A stretch of DNA of 64,000 bases from Pantoea alfalfae (GCF_019880205.1 NZ_CP082292.1:2604001-2668000); one strand, 5' to 3'; counted from the first letter of the stretch, positions 7,468-16,241 are shown. Translations and numbers: made by a program. The notes: a model not told the origin generated them from the letters alone.

Positions 7468-7601
7468 CACTGCATTTCCCTGCACTTAAAATTAACTTAA
7501 CTAATTGTTTTTACTGCCAAGTCATTGTTGTTAAATAGTGTTTTTTAAAACAGGCTAAACTTGGCGTCACATCTTGCGGAATGCAAAAGGAAAAGAAGAT
7601 C
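7468..7601. other. Phage/host junction region, probable attachment site and yccF upstream region
   Basis: 134 bp between the integrase stop and yccF. It contains the near-repeat CTGCATTT/CTGCACTT at about 7471-7488 and an inverted repeat GCCAAGT (7516-7522) / ACTTGGC (7559-7565). One att site is expected here because int lies at the end of P2-type prophages and the next gene is core. The core sequence cannot be fixed because the other prophage end is outside the window. No tRNA gene is present. AAGGAAAAGAAG before 7602 is the yccF ribosome site. Confidence 0.5.
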
Positions 7602-8042
7602 ATGCGCACCGTTTTAAATATTCTGAATTTTGTTCTGGGCGGCTTTTTCACCACCCTGAGCTGGCTGTTTGCCACATTGATCAGCGTCGTGCTGGTTTTT
7701 ACCCTGCCGCTGACCCGCTCCTGCTGGGAAATCACTAAACTCTCGCTGCTGCCGTTTGGCAACGAGGCGGTGCATGTCGATGTGCTGCGTCCTGAAAGTA
7801 AGAGTCATATTCTGAATACCGGCGGCACCTTTCTGAACATCTTCTGGCTGATTTTCTTCGGCTGGTGGCTCTGCCTTTCGCATATTTCCGTGGGCATTGT
7901 GCAGTGCATCAGCATCATCGGTATTCCGACAGGGATTGCAAACTTTAAGATCGCCGCTATTGCGCTCTGGCCGGTTGGACGCCGGGTGGTGTCAGTAGAA
8001 GAGGCGCGTGCTGCGCGCGACGCCAATGCCCGCCGCTATTAA
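7602..8042 (+). CDS. yccF: Inner membrane protein YccF (DUF307)
   Basis: 146 residues, close to E. coli YccF (MRTVLNILNFVLGG start, LPLTRSCWEITKLSL, NTGGTFLNIFWLIFFGWWL, CISIIGIPTGIANFKIAAIA, LWPVGRRVV). Several hydrophobic segments predict a small multi-pass inner membrane protein. The start at 7602 is chosen over an in-frame one 7 codons upstream because it matches the family N-terminus and follows AGGAAAAGAAGATC. It is one base from the likely yccS start, so the two are co-transcribed. In E. coli helD precedes yccF; here the prophage sits immediately upstream. Biochemical function unknown. Confidence 0.93.
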   Translation: MRTVLNILNFVLGGFFTTLSWLFATLISVVLVFTLPLTRSCWEITKLSLLPFGNEAVHVDVLRPESKSHILNTGGTFLNIFWLIFFGWWLCLSHISVGIVQCISIIGIPTGIANFKIAAIALWPVGRRVVSVEEARAARDANARRY

Positions 8043-8043
8043 T

Positions 8044-10185
8044 ATGATGTCTGATGCAGTGCCTGGCTGGCGAAAATATCTGTTTAACAGTACGTGGCGC
8101 TATCTGCTGCGGATCCTGTTTGCCCTGAGTGGCTGCGCTGCCATCCCCTGGTGGCTGCATCAGATTGAGTGGACGATTCCTCTGACGCTGGGGGTGGTCG
8201 CGGCTGCGCTGGCCGATCTTGATGATCGTCTGGCCGGACGTCTGAAGAATCTGCTGATTACCCTGCTCTGCTTCTGCATCGCCTCGGTTTCCGTAGAGCT
8301 GCTGTTTCCCTGGCCGTTCGCCTTTATGGTCGGGCTGGCGATTTCGACCTGGGGCTTTATTCTGCTGGGTGCTCTGGGGCAGCGCTACGCCACTATCGCT
8401 TTTGGTGCGCTGCTGATTGCGGTCTATACCATGCTCGGCATCGGGCTGTTCAGCCAGTGGTACATGCAGCCAATGCTGCTGCTGGTCGGCGCTCTCTGGT
8501 ATAACCTTCTGAACCTGCTGGGTCATCTGATGTTCCCGGTCCGACCGGTACAGGAACAGCTGGCGGGAAGCTTTTCACAACTGGCCCGCTACCTTGATGC
8601 AAAGGCGAATCTGTTCGATCCTGATGCGGGCGAGCAGGATGATGCTGCGTTTATTGATGCGGCAATGGTCAACAGCCAGTTAGTGGCGCAGCTCAATCTG
8701 ACCAAAACCACGCTGCAGAGCCGTCTGCGCGGCGATCGCGGATCGCGCGGCACCCGTCGCAGTCTGCACTACTACTTTGTGGCGCAGGATATTCATGAAC
8801 GCGCCAGCTCCTCTCATCTGCAATATCACCTGCTGCGCGGCGACTGGCGCTATAACGAAATTCTGTTTCGCTTTCAGCGTCTGCTGAATATGCAGGCGCA
8901 AGCCTGTCGCCAGCTGGCACACTGCATCCTGATGCGTGAAAGATGGGTGCATGACAGCCGCTTTGAACGTGCGTTTGAACGATTGCAGAAAGCGATTGAA
9001 CGACTTGAGCAACATGAGCCTGAGGCGCCACATACCCGCGCGCTATTCTGGCTGCTACGTAACCTGCGTGCCATTGACGCACAGCTCGCATCCATTGAGT
9101 CAGAGCAGACGCTGGCCGGTGAAGATCCGCAGCACAGTGACAATCTGCTGTCACGTGAAGGGTTGAGTGGCTGGAGTGATATCCGGCTGCGCTTCAGCCG
9201 CCATCTCTCTCCCGCGTCGGCACTGTTCAGGCATGCGGTTCGCATGTCAGTGGTGCTCTGTATTGGATACGGCTTCATTCAGATAACCGGACTGGAGCGG
9301 GGATACTGGATTTTGCTGACCAGCCTGTTTGTGTGCCAGCCCAACTATAACGCCACGCAGCGACGCCTTGCCTTGCGCATCGGCGGAACGCTGGCGGGGA
9401 TTGCGATCGGTTTACCCGTTTTATGGCTGGTACCCTCCATTGAAGGGCAGTTAATCCTGATAGTGATTACCGGCGTGCTGTTCTTCGCTTTCAGGCAGGT
9501 GCAGTATGCGCAGGCTACGCTGTTTATCACTCTGCTGGTGCTGCTTTGCTTTAACCTGTTAGGTGAAGGGTTTGAAGTCGCGCTGCCCCGTGTCGTGGAT
9601 ACCTTACTCGGTTGTGGTCTGGCCTGGCTGGCTGTCGCCTTTATCTGGCCTGACTGGCGCTTTCGTCAGCTGCCAGCTGTGGCAGAGCGAACGCTGAAAG
9701 CGAACTGTCGTTATCTGGATGCCATCATGGAGCAATATCACCAGGGTAAAGATAACCGGCTTGCCTATCGTATTGCCCGCCGTGATGCGCATAATGCGGA
9801 TGCTGAACTGGCGTCTGTCGTCTCAAACATGAGCAGTGAAAGTCGTACCAGCCAGAAACTGCGTGATTCAGCTTTTCAATTGCTCTGCTCCAATCACTCA
9901 TTTCTGAGCTACATTTCCGCGCTGGGCGCTCACCGCGATAAAATTACAGCGCCGGACCTGCTCGCCTTACTGGATGATACGGTTTGCTATGTCGAGGATG
10001 TGCTTCAGACGGACGTGGTCAGCGATAAACATGTTGAACTGATGCGCCAGCAACTGGCTCAGCGAATCAGCCAGCTGGCTGCAGATGCAGATACGCGTGC
10101 GCCGCTGGTGCTCCAGCAACTCGGTCTGTTGGTGGCATTAATGCCGGATGTGGCTCGCCTGCGCCGCACGCTCATTACTGACTAG
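8044..10185 (+). CDS. yccS: Inner membrane protein YccS (FUSC/YccS-YhfK family)
   Basis: 713 residues from the ATG at 8044, with another ATG at 8047; longer in-frame starts would run into yccF. Two hydrophobic blocks, near the N-terminus (IPWWLHQIEWTIPLTLG, GQRYATIAFGALLIAVYTML) and in the second half (GYWILLTSLFVCQPNYNATQ, VLFFAFRQVQYAQATLF), flank a cytoplasmic domain with RLRGDRGSRGTRRSLHYYF. This is the YccS architecture, related to fusaric acid resistance transporters. Substrate unknown. The stop overlaps that of the convergent sxy gene by two bases. Confidence 0.93.
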   Translation: MMSDAVPGWRKYLFNSTWRYLLRILFALSGCAAIPWWLHQIEWTIPLTLGVVAAALADLDDRLAGRLKNLLITLLCFCIASVSVELLFPWPFAFMVGLAISTWGFILLGALGQRYATIAFGALLIAVYTMLGIGLFSQWYMQPMLLLVGALWYNLLNLLGHLMFPVRPVQEQLAGSFSQLARYLDAKANLFDPDAGEQDDAAFIDAAMVNSQLVAQLNLTKTTLQSRLRGDRGSRGTRRSLHYYFVAQDIHERASSSHLQYHLLRGDWRYNEILFRFQRLLNMQAQACRQLAHCILMRERWVHDSRFERAFERLQKAIERLEQHEPEAPHTRALFWLLRNLRAIDAQLASIESEQTLAGEDPQHSDNLLSREGLSGWSDIRLRFSRHLSPASALFRHAVRMSVVLCIGYGFIQITGLERGYWILLTSLFVCQPNYNATQRRLALRIGGTLAGIAIGLPVLWLVPSIEGQLILIVITGVLFFAFRQVQYAQATLFITLLVLLCFNLLGEGFEVALPRVVDTLLGCGLAWLAVAFIWPDWRFRQLPAVAERTLKANCRYLDAIMEQYHQGKDNRLAYRIARRDAHNADAELASVVSNMSSESRTSQKLRDSAFQLLCSNHSFLSYISALGAHRDKITAPDLLALLDDTVCYVEDVLQTDVVSDKHVELMRQQLAQRISQLAADADTRAPLVLQQLGLLVALMPDVARLRRTLITD

Positions 10186-10811
10186 CTTTCACTACTTCTG
10201 AGGTCCGGGTGTGATAAAAGCGTGCGCTGGAACCATGCATTCAGCTCCGCCCGGGTTGCCTGCGGCAGCGCAGCCGCATGGCGGCCCGTAATAGCCCCTT
10301 GCAGCGCCAGTAATGTCTGAAATCCCACGTGCTGGTTGATCGCTTTCAGCTTCAGCCAGCACTGCTTGGCCCCTATCTGGTAGAGATGATTGACGCTCAT
10401 TACGCCCGCCTCAAAGAGCATCATCTCCATGCGTACACTGAGATTAGGCAAATCTTTCAGCCGCGGAGACGCTTGCCTGTCCTGCAACTCCAGCTGCGCC
10501 GTCTCTAATGAGGCAGCAGAGAGCGCCAGCAGATGGTCAGAATCGCGCCATAAGGCCTCATCAACCCGAAAGTAATTGAGGCTGACCAGTTTTCCCCGCT
10601 TGCGAAAAATCAACGGTTGCAGCGGGCGATCGGTAATGTATTCGCGCAGCGGTTCACTGGCCCGCAGATAGAGTTCGTCTTGATTAATTAAGGCAAAAAC
10701 CACACTTTCGACAGCCAGAGCATACCCCCCAAACTGGGTGCGGGACTCTATTGGTCCCAATGGGGCCAGGCGCGCTCTGGAGCGCTCTACGACCGGATTC
10801 ACCTTTTTCAT
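10182..10811 (-). CDS. sxy: Competence/CRP-S coactivator Sxy (TfoX)
   Basis: 209 residues with the two TfoX domains: an N-terminal one (GPIESRTQFGGYALAVESVV, LYLRASEPLREY) and a C-terminal one (LKDLPNLSVRMEMMLFEAGV, VNHLYQIGAKQCW). Sxy works with CRP at CRP-S promoters to induce DNA-uptake genes in gammaproteobacteria. The upstream region, divergent from sulA, contains a hairpin in the presumed mRNA leader (see separate entry), which fits the known leader-based control of sxy in other species. Its end overlaps yccS convergently. Confidence 0.93.
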   Translation of the reverse strand: MKKVNPVVERSRARLAPLGPIESRTQFGGYALAVESVVFALINQDELYLRASEPLREYITDRPLQPLIFRKRGKLVSLNYFRVDEALWRDSDHLLALSAASLETAQLELQDRQASPRLKDLPNLSVRMEMMLFEAGVMSVNHLYQIGAKQCWLKLKAINQHVGFQTLLALQGAITGRHAAALPQATRAELNAWFQRTLLSHPDLRSSES

Positions 10812-10842
10812 TGCACCACCTCCATGTCAGAAATACTTCTTA

Positions 10843-10866
10843 AATTGCCTTGGGTATCAGGCAATT
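10843..10866 (-). promoter_or_regulatory. Hairpin in the presumed sxy mRNA leader
   Basis: Perfect inverted repeat AATTGCCT (10843-10850) / AGGCAATT (10859-10866) with an 8-base loop, 32 to 55 bases upstream of the sxy start. It is not followed by a T run in the sxy direction, so it is unlikely to be a terminator. In H. influenzae and E. coli, structure in the sxy leader limits translation; an equivalent role here is inference. Confidence 0.4.
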
Positions 10867-10984
10867 AGAAGATAGAAAAAAGTGTCAGCCGGTTCAATGA
10901 ATAAATAACGCTTCAACTAATCTTGTCGCGTTTTTGCGAGGCGTTTTCAGAAATTTGGGTTGATCTTTATCCAGGATAACAGTA

Positions 10985-11000
10985 CTGTATATTCATACAG
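10985..11000 (+). promoter_or_regulatory. LexA box (SOS operator) of sulA
   Basis: CTGTATATTCATACAG is a perfect CTGT-N8-ACAG LexA operator with an AT-rich centre, 21 bases before the sulA ATG. A single box is seen. It places sulA under SOS control, as in other enterobacteria. Confidence 0.95.
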
Positions 11001-11021
11001 TCAACTGCTGGTGATTAACTT

Positions 11022-11513
11022 ATGCGAACACAACATCCTGATAATGCACGCTATGCTCATCATTACGCGTCCTCTTCCGTTCCGGCCTCTCAGGGCGGTG
11101 GAATTACTGAGTTACGCTGCAGCGAGCAGCCCGGTATGATGCAGATGCTGCTGTTGCCATTATTACAGCAGCTGAGTCAGCAATCACGCTGGCAGTTGTG
11201 GTTAACACCGGCACATAAACTGAATCGCACCTGGATGCAGGAGTCGGGATTACCGCTGGATAAAAGTATGCATATCGCCGATTCTGAACGTCTGAATGCG
11301 GTGGAAGCGATGGTCAAGGCATTACGTACAGGAAATTACAGTGTCGTTCTGGCATGGATTCCTTATGACCTTGGCGAAGATGAGCGCCGTCAACTTGAAA
11401 ATGCGGCGGCAGAGGGTGACGCGCTGGGTTTGATTTTGCGGGCAAGCGGGACATCGGAAGCGCCTCTCAGACCGCAAAGTGCGATAAAAATTCAGTCGGA
11501 TTTGTTTCATTAA
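11022..11513 (+). CDS. sulA: SOS cell division inhibitor SulA
   Basis: 163 residues. Inhibits FtsZ polymerisation after DNA damage and is degraded by Lon. The core GGGITELRCSEQPGMMQMLL, LPLLQQLSQQSRWQLWLTPA and the C-terminal IQSDLFH, which ends in the His seen in SulA proteins recognised by Lon, identify it. A perfect LexA box lies just upstream. Order sxy-sulA-ompA is conserved in enterobacteria. Length is close to the E. coli 169. Confidence 0.95.
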   Translation: MRTQHPDNARYAHHYASSSVPASQGGGITELRCSEQPGMMQMLLLPLLQQLSQQSRWQLWLTPAHKLNRTWMQESGLPLDKSMHIADSERLNAVEAMVKALRTGNYSVVLAWIPYDLGEDERRQLENAAAEGDALGLILRASGTSEAPLRPQSAIKIQSDLFH

Positions 11514-11863
11514 GTAAAAATCAGAAGTTTCCCAAGCTATTTTTCTTATCTGTCGTCGCTAAACCACTGATTCTTTTAGTTCGAGCTGTGACAATGGTTT
11601 AGCAGGTTTTTAAGGCTTTTTGCCGCGACAATACTACCAGGCTAATTGTTAGAAATTGTGTATAAATCGCTGTTTTTTTACAGAAGCGCCTCACATCATA
11701 CTTGTAAGTTTCCAATCTCGTTGTAGACTTTATCTCGCCAGGGTGCTCAATAACCTCCGTTTTTTGCGGTAGAGTCATAAGCGAGCGTTTTGACCCGGCG
11801 AAGGATTTAAACCAAGAGCAACCTTTTTGCTCATTGCCTATTTGGATGATAACGAGGCGCAAA
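11514..11863 (+). promoter_or_regulatory. ompA promoter and long structured leader (350 bp without a gene)
   Basis: No gene is seen in this stretch. TTGTAA at 11702-11707 and TAGACT at 11724-11729 (16-bp spacing) resemble the E. coli ompA -35 and -10 boxes. Downstream words recur from the E. coli leader: CGCCAGGGTGCTC, GGTAGAGT, GGCGAAGGATTTAA and GGATGATAACGAGGCGCAAA just before the ATG. The transcript would have a leader of about 125 bases. In E. coli this leader stabilises the mRNA and its ribosome-binding site is the target of Hfq sRNAs such as MicA; the same is inferred here. Confidence 0.8.
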
Positions 11864-12934
11864 ATGAAAAAGACAGCTATCGCAATTGCAGTGGCACTGG
11901 CTGGCTTCGCTACCGTAGCGCAGGCCGCTCCAAAAGATGACACCTGGTACACCGGTGCTAAACTGGGCTGGTCTCAGTATCACGACACTGGTTACTACGG
12001 TAACGGTTACGAAAACAATGACGGTCCAACTCATGAAAGCCAGCTGGGTGCAGGTGCATTCGTTGGTTACCAGGCAAATCCATACCTGGGCTTCGAGCTG
12101 GGCTATGACTGGCTGGGTCGCATGCCTAACAAAGGCAACGTGACTAACGGCGCATTCAAAGCACAGGGCGTTCAGCTGGCTGCTAAACTGAGCTACCCAA
12201 TCTATGACGATCTGGACGTGTATACTCGTCTGGGCGGCATGGTATGGCGTGCAGATTCAACGCAGACTAACCCAACTACTGGCCGCATCAGCGACCACGA
12301 CACCGGCGTATCTCCGCTGGCTGCTGTTGGTGTTGAATATGCGCTGACCAAAAACTGGGCTACCCGTCTGGACTACCAGTGGGTTAACAACATCGGTGAT
12401 GCACAGACCGTTGGTACGCGTCCAGACAACGGCATGCTGAGCGTAGGCGTTTCATACCGCTTCGGTCAGGATGACGTCGCTGCTCCGGCGCCAGCTCCGG
12501 CTCCAGCACCAGCTCCAGTTGTTGAAACCAAGCGTTTCACTCTGAAGTCTGACGTTCTGTTCACCTTCAACAAATCTACCCTGAAGCCAGAAGGCCAGCA
12601 GGCTCTGGATCAGCTGTACAGCCAGCTGAGCTCAATGGATCCTAAAGATGGTTCCGTTGTCGTACTGGGCTTCACCGATCGCATCGGTTCAGAGCAGTAC
12701 AACCAGAAACTGTCTGAGAAACGTGCTCAGTCAGTCGTAGATTACCTGGTATCTAAAGGTATTCCTTCTAACAAGATCTCTGCACGTGGCATGGGTGAAT
12801 CTAACCCAGTTACCGGCAACACCTGTGACAGCGTGAAAGGCCGTAATGCCCTGATCGACTGCCTGGCGCCGGACCGTCGTGTAGAAATCGACGTTAAAGG
12901 TATCAAAGACGTTGTAACTCAGCCACAGGCTTAA
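11864..12934 (+). CDS. ompA: Outer membrane protein A
   Basis: 356 residues. Signal peptide [21 protein letters not shown] is cleaved before [10 protein letters not shown]. Residues about 22-195 form the eight-stranded barrel ending in VGVSYRFG. An Ala-Pro repeat linker follows, then a periplasmic OmpA domain with [20 protein letters not shown], which binds peptidoglycan, and a disulfide pair ([15 protein letters not shown]). The start at 11864 is set by the signal peptide and the GAGGCGCAAA leader; an earlier in-frame ATG is not used. An intrinsic terminator follows directly. Highly expressed structural and receptor protein. Confidence 0.97.
   Translation: MKKTAIAIAVALAGFATVAQAAPKDDTWYTGAKLGWSQYHDTGYYGNGYENNDGPTHESQLGAGAFVGYQANPYLGFELGYDWLGRMPNKGNVTNGAFKAQGVQLAAKLSYPIYDDLDVYTRLGGMVWRADSTQTNPTTGRISDHDTGVSPLAAVGVEYALTKNWATRLDYQWVNNIGDAQTVGTRPDNGMLSVGVSYRFGQDDVAAPAPAPAPAPAPVVETKRFTLKSDVLFTFNKSTLKPEGQQALDQLYSQLSSMDPKDGSVVVLGFTDRIGSEQYNQKLSEKRAQSVVDYLVSKGIPSNKISARGMGESNPVTGNTCDSVKGRNALIDCLAPDRRVEIDVKGIKDVVTQPQA
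12481..12521 (+). repeat. Ala-Pro codon repeat in the OmpA linker
   Basis: Short degenerate tandem repeat of GCTCCG/GCTCCA-type units encoding six consecutive Ala-Pro pairs between the barrel and the peptidoglycan-binding domain. The number of units varies among OmpA proteins, probably by slippage. Confidence 0.75.
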
Positions 12935-12950
12935 GTTTACACGTCATAAA

Positions 12951-12978
12951 AAACCCCGCCTTAGCGGGGTTTTTTTGT
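12951..12978 (+). terminator. Rho-independent terminator of ompA
   Basis: AAACCCCGC (12951-12959), loop CTTA, GCGGGGTTT (12964-12972), then a run of T. Strong terminator 17 bases after the ompA stop. Confidence 0.95.
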
Positions 12979-13028
12979 GCCGGTAATCAATCGGTCTTTA
13001 GCGCCTATACTCTGAATTCCCTGCCCGC

Positions 13029-13496
13029 TTACTCGCTCTCTGAACCCGATTTACCCAGAATCGCCTGCAAATCCTGCTTCAGACTCGACATCTGAGTGGC
13101 ATATTTCTCTTTGCGTTCCGCATCTTCTATCAGCTGAACAATCGTTTCAGAAAGCGTGCAGCCACGCCGCTGAGCGAGGCCTGCCAGCCGCTGCCAGACC
13201 AGATACTCCAGGTCTATCGATTTTTTTCGGGTATGCTGATGTTCAGCGTTGAAATGGCGTTTGCGCCTGGCACGGATGGTCTGCTTCAGCCGGTTATCAA
13301 GATCAGAATGAATATGTTCTGCAATCCACTCGTTCACCGTCACCGGATTATTTTCCATCGCCAGCAGTTTATCCACTGCCGCCTGTGCCGCGCTTAACTC
13401 AAGGTGACGCGTGATCAGTTCACCTTCCCGATGTTTTTTCACCAGGTATTTCCACTTCCATCCACATTCAAGATTTTCGAGTTGCTGGTATTTCAT
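13029..13496 (-). CDS. matP: Macrodomain Ter protein MatP
   Basis: 155 residues; E. coli MatP has 150. Starts [20 protein letters not shown], with [20 protein letters not shown] in the ribbon-helix-helix part and a C-terminal coiled coil. MatP binds matS sites and condenses the terminus region, and interacts with MukB and ZapB. An in-frame start 24 codons upstream is rejected as it adds residues not found in the family. It is divergent from lonH, and a 10-bp palindrome CGTGATCACG lies just upstream at 13508-13517. Its presence suggests this window lies in or near the Ter macrodomain. Confidence 0.95.
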   Translation of the reverse strand: MKYQQLENLECGWKWKYLVKKHREGELITRHLELSAAQAAVDKLLAMENNPVTVNEWIAEHIHSDLDNRLKQTIRARRKRHFNAEHQHTRKKSIDLEYLVWQRLAGLAQRRGCTLSETIVQLIEDAERKEKYATQMSSLKQDLQAILGKSGSESE

Positions 13497-13626
13497 CGGA
13501 ATCTCATCGTGATCACGTAACGGGCTAAGAATAACAGCTTTTTTCCCGGATGCAGCAACGAAAAACATGCTGCCATCATCACATCTTCAACAGGAAGTCT
13601 GCAGTGCTTAACAAGGATGAATCCTG

Positions 13627-13632
13627 TATAAT
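13627..13632 (+). promoter_or_regulatory. Probable -10 box of lonH (ycbZ)
   Basis: A perfect TATAAT within CCTGTATAATCTC, 34 bases before the TTG chosen as the lonH start. No good -35 hexamer is seen at 17 bp. The box argues against the longer in-frame starts upstream of it. Confidence 0.5.
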
Positions 13633-13666
13633 CTCGCTTTTCTTAAAACAGATAAATGCGATTATT

Positions 13667-15418
13667 TTGACCAGCACTCAACTTACGTGGCAGACCTTAC
13701 AGCCGGATAGCGCGCAATACCAATCCGTTTTCTCCCGAATTGCTGATGAAGAAACTGATGCTCTGGCAACGGTACAGCCCCGGTTGCTGAATGCGCTGGC
13801 GCATTTACATCACCAGTCGCAGGGATTCCCGTTACTGCTGGTTAGAAGCCAGGAGAATCGCGATTATCTGACATTCATCGTTCAGGCCGCGCAGCGGGTC
13901 ATGGCTGACAGTACCACTCTGTCCGGCGGTGATTACCATATCATGGCTGACAACGTCACGCTTCAGCCCCCATCCGATCCGCAACGCCCATTCACCAGTC
14001 AGGGTGGTATTCACTTTGCTGAGTGGATTGAGATGGAGCAGTTGTTTGGCTGCGTGCGGCAGTATAAAGATCGCATCCAGCTTGAGCCAGGGCTGATCCA
14101 TCGCGCCAATGGCGGCACGCTGGTACTGTCACTGCGTAGCCTGCTGACGCAGCCAATTCTATGGCTGCGCCTGAAAAAGTGTATTGAGCAAGGCTATGTT
14201 GAGTGGACCTCTCAGGATGAACGCCGCCCGCTACCTGTCTCGATTCCTTCATTACCGCTCAGTCTTAACCTGGTCCTGTGCGGCGACCGCGAAGCGCTTG
14301 CGGATTTTCAGGAGCTCGACCCTGAAGCGCATGAAATGGCCATCTATACTGAATTTGAAGAGAACATTCAGGTTCTTGATGAAGATGACATGCTGGCCTG
14401 GTGTCGCTGGAGTACTGAACTGGCGCAACAGGCGGGCCTGCCCGTGCCGGAAGCGGACTTCTGGCCAGAGCTGATCAAAGAAGGTGTCCGTTACAGCGGC
14501 GATCAGGATACGCTACCCCTCTGCCCGCGCTGGCTGCAGCGTCAGATGCGCGAGTCGGCTCTGATGGGCGACGTACTCAATGCTGAAGCATTGCGTGATG
14601 CGCTTGAAGCGCGCTTGTGGCGCGAGAATTATCTCAATGAACGGATGCGTGATGAGATCCTGCTGCGACAGATTCTGATTGAAACCGAAGGCGAAGTAGT
14701 CGGTCAGATTAACGGCCTGTCGGTGGTGGAATATCCTGGTCATCCCCGTGCCTGGGGCGACCCCTCTCGTATTACCTGCGTGGTTCATCCCGGCGATGGC
14801 GAGTTCATGGATATTGAGCGTAAGGCGGAGCTGGGCGGTAACATTCATGCTAAAGGCATGATGATCATGCAGGCATTTTTGATTGCCGAGCTGGAGCTCG
14901 ATCAGCAACTGCCCTTCTCAGCCTCAATGGTCTTTGAGCAATCCTATTCCGAGGTGGACGGTGACAGCGCTTCGCTGGCTGAACTCTGTGCCTTAATCAG
15001 CGCATTGGCGAATCAGCCGATCAATCAGCAAATCGCCGTGACTGGTTCAGTCGATCAGTTTGGCAACGTACAACCGGTAGGCGGACTGAATGAGAAGATC
15101 GAAGGCTTCTTTGATATCTGTCATCAGCGTGAACTAACGGGTCAGCAGGGTGTGATTATTCCTGCCTGCAACGTTCGTCATCTCAGTCTTAACCAGCCCG
15201 TTGTGACAGCGGTTGAACAGGGTCGCTTCCACATCTGGGCGATCGACCGTGCTGATGAAGCGCTGCCGCTCCTGACCGGTAAAATCTGGAGTACTGAAGA
15301 TGGTCAGGGTGACTGCCTGCTGAACACCATCCAGGAACGCATTAGCCTGTTTAACCAGCCGGACGTGCCGCAACGTCCCTGGGCGCTCCGCTGGCTTAAC
15401 TGGTTCAACCACCGTTAA
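13667..15418 (+). CDS. lonH: Lon-like ATP-dependent protease homologue YcbZ/LonH
   Basis: 583 residues from a TTG start, in line with E. coli YcbZ (586). The ORF is open 39 codons further upstream, but TTG at 13667 gives MTSTQLTWQTLQPDSAQY, which aligns with the E. coli N-terminus MTITKLAWRDL; the likely -10 box lies between. The N-terminal two thirds are an AAA-like region, and the C-terminal Lon protease domain has the catalytic Ser in GDSASLAELCALISAL and Lys in GGLNEKIEGFF. Physiological substrates are not established. It precedes fabA in the same direction. Confidence 0.9.
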   Translation: MTSTQLTWQTLQPDSAQYQSVFSRIADEETDALATVQPRLLNALAHLHHQSQGFPLLLVRSQENRDYLTFIVQAAQRVMADSTTLSGGDYHIMADNVTLQPPSDPQRPFTSQGGIHFAEWIEMEQLFGCVRQYKDRIQLEPGLIHRANGGTLVLSLRSLLTQPILWLRLKKCIEQGYVEWTSQDERRPLPVSIPSLPLSLNLVLCGDREALADFQELDPEAHEMAIYTEFEENIQVLDEDDMLAWCRWSTELAQQAGLPVPEADFWPELIKEGVRYSGDQDTLPLCPRWLQRQMRESALMGDVLNAEALRDALEARLWRENYLNERMRDEILLRQILIETEGEVVGQINGLSVVEYPGHPRAWGDPSRITCVVHPGDGEFMDIERKAELGGNIHAKGMMIMQAFLIAELELDQQLPFSASMVFEQSYSEVDGDSASLAELCALISALANQPINQQIAVTGSVDQFGNVQPVGGLNEKIEGFFDICHQRELTGQQGVIIPACNVRHLSLNQPVVTAVEQGRFHIWAIDRADEALPLLTGKIWSTEDGQGDCLLNTIQERISLFNQPDVPQRPWALRWLNWFNHR

Positions 15419-15486
15419 TCCGATTTGCTCAGCGTACAACTGTTCGCTAATATTCGTGATTCACTAAAACAAGGCTTATTGAAAAC

Positions 15487-16005
15487 ATGGTAGATAAACG
15501 CGAATCCTATACCAAAGAAGATCTGATTCTGTCAGGTCGTGGTGAACTGTTTGGCGAAAATGGTCCGCCGCTTCCATCTGGCAACATGCTGATGATGGAC
15601 CGCGTGGTCAAAATGACCGAAGACGGCGGCAAATATGACAAAGGCTTTGTTGAAGCGGAGCTGGATATCAATCCTGATCTCTGGTTCTTCGGCTGTCACT
15701 TTATTGGCGATCCGGTGATGCCGGGCTGTCTGGGCCTGGATGCCATGTGGCAGCTGGTCGGTTTCTATCTGGGCTGGCTGGGCGGCGAAGGTAAAGGTCG
15801 TGCGCTGGGCGTGGGTGAAGTGAAATTCACCGGACAGGTCCTGCCTGAAGCGAAGAAAGTCACCTACCGCATTCACTTCAAACGTGTGATTAACCGTAAA
15901 CTGGTGATGGGCGTGGCAGATGGTGAAGTGCTGGTTGACGGCAACCTTATTTATACCGCCAGCGATCTGAAAGTCGGCCTGTTTAAAGATACTGCCGCTT
16001 TTTAA
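15487..16005 (+). CDS. fabA: 3-hydroxydecanoyl-ACP dehydratase/isomerase FabA
   Basis: 172 residues. Dehydrates 3-hydroxydecanoyl-ACP and isomerises the trans-2 product to cis-3, the entry step to unsaturated fatty acids. The active-site His71 is in [15 protein letters not shown] and Asp85 in LGLDAMWQ. Length and sequence are nearly those of E. coli. In E. coli the gene is activated by FadR and repressed by FabR; GGCTTATTGAAAAC precedes the start and operator sites in the 68-bp upstream gap were not resolved. rmf is convergent downstream. Confidence 0.98.
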   Translation: MVDKRESYTKEDLILSGRGELFGENGPPLPSGNMLMMDRVVKMTEDGGKYDKGFVEAELDINPDLWFFGCHFIGDPVMPGCLGLDAMWQLVGFYLGWLGGEGKGRALGVGEVKFTGQVLPEAKKVTYRIHFKRVINRKLVMGVADGEVLVDGNLIYTASDLKVGLFKDTAAF

Positions 16006-16025
16006 GCGTTTCCCCTGGAAACAAA

Positions 16026-16048
16026 AACCTCCGCGCATGGCGGAGGTT
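16026..16048 (-). terminator. Terminator between fabA and rmf
   Basis: AACCTCCGC (16026-16034), five-base loop, GCGGAGGTT (16040-16048). Read on the minus strand it is followed by TTTTGTTT, so it is a good terminator for rmf; on the plus strand the tail is poor but the hairpin could also serve fabA. Confidence 0.8.
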
Positions 16049-16073
16049 ATATTCCCTTTTCAGTGACATCCGG

Positions 16074-16241
16074 TTATGCAGCTACCGACCTGTCCTCCAT
16101 GGCTTGTCGCCAACCTCCCAACCAGTGAGACTTAGCGTCAATCAACTGATACGGACACATCTCTTTTGAGCGTCCAGTAATGCCTGCCTGATAACCACGT
16201 GAATGGGCGCGTTCGAGGCGGTCTCGTTTCTGTCTCTTCAT
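16074..16241 (-). CDS. rmf: Ribosome modulation factor Rmf
   Basis: A 55-residue basic protein read directly from the minus strand: it begins MKRQKRDRLERAHSRGYQAG and continues with GRSKEMCPYQ and HWLGGWRQAMEDRS, matching E. coli Rmf at nearly all positions and in exact length. Rmf drives formation of inactive 100S ribosome dimers in stationary phase. GGAG precedes the ATG at 16239-16241. It is convergent with fabA, as in E. coli, with a shared terminator. In E. coli it is induced by ppGpp at slow growth; no specific site was identified here. Confidence 0.97.
   Translation of the reverse strand: MKRQKRDRLERAHSRGYQAGITGRSKEMCPYQLIDAKSHWLGGWRQAMEDRSVAA

Noticed and set aside
8680..9278. Several minus-strand open frames inside yccS
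   Set aside because: Shadow frames of the yccS coding sequence, overlapping one another in different frames.
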